Source: Tubulanus polymorphus (Eukaryota > Nemertea > Palaeonemertea > Tubulaniformes > Tubulanidae). Taken from it: DNA of 64,000 nucleotides. Positions 63,945-64,000 of the stretch are shown in pieces; position 1 is the stretch's first letter; the number at the start of each line of letters is the position of its first letter. The notes under the pieces are model-generated. The model ran no database searches, had not been told where the DNA came from, and was given only the letters and a program-made list of their open reading frames with translations. Made by a program: the position numbers and the translations under genes. The DNA lies in the NCBI RefSeq assembly GCF_964204645.1, contig NC_134029.1, forward strand, positions 6,209,001 through 6,273,000, written 5' to 3'.

Positions 63945-64000
63945 GAATGTGTAAAAAATCCAAAAAAATTTGCCGATCCTGACAACTGCTGCTAGAATCT

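Overview
The window is animal nuclear DNA, AT-rich, with short GT-AG introns, long intergenic stretches and many small inverted-repeat transposons. An ApeC domain, a multidomain astacin, a lineage-specific peptide-type GPCR pair and a full ZFR orthologue point to a marine-type invertebrate; I lean towards a lophotrochozoan, but the sequence does not settle the phylum. Gene models below were spliced by hand, matching donor, acceptor and reading phase. No transcript data were available.

Layout. 1-4388: no convincing gene. 12313-4389 (minus): a 27-exon secreted astacin metalloprotease carrying EGF, ApeC, CUB, kringle, ShK, sushi and C-type lectin modules (about 1469 aa). 14257-16396 (plus): an eight-exon immunoglobulin-type surface protein, probably GPI-anchored, divergent from the protease. 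19192-16962 (minus): the Kelch part of a Kelch-repeat protein, convergent with the Ig gene. A perfect 282-bp palindrome with mirrored poly(A) signals lies between them. 28544-23323 (minus): a large, charged, mostly disordered protein in two frame-compatible exons. 30419-32893 (plus): an intronless 824-aa processive GT2 glycosyltransferase resembling bacterial OpgH/MdoH. 34343-33462 (minus): an unrecognised 293-aa protein.

37727-46850 is a tandem duplication with a unit of about 4.2 kb. Each unit holds a small single-pass membrane protein gene (plus) convergent with a class A GPCR gene (minus). In the left unit the membrane protein is intact and the GPCR is dead; in the right unit the GPCR is intact and the membrane protein is dead. 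Older, more decayed copies of both lie in and after the units.

47954-62904 (plus): a complete 20-exon ZFR gene (955 aa) with three zinc fingers and a DZF domain. Its introns hold a 1.85-kb foldback element with a nested TTAA-flanked hairpin, a MITE containing a tRNA-like sequence, several other MITEs, and two paralogous 150-nt sequences that fold like H/ACA snoRNAs.

The genes do not form one pathway. The protease and the Ig protein suggest extracellular recognition or defence. The most unusual items are the astacin-ApeC architecture, the OpgH-like synthase, the reciprocal gene loss in the tandem duplication, the candidate snoRNA pair and the palindromic shared 3' region.
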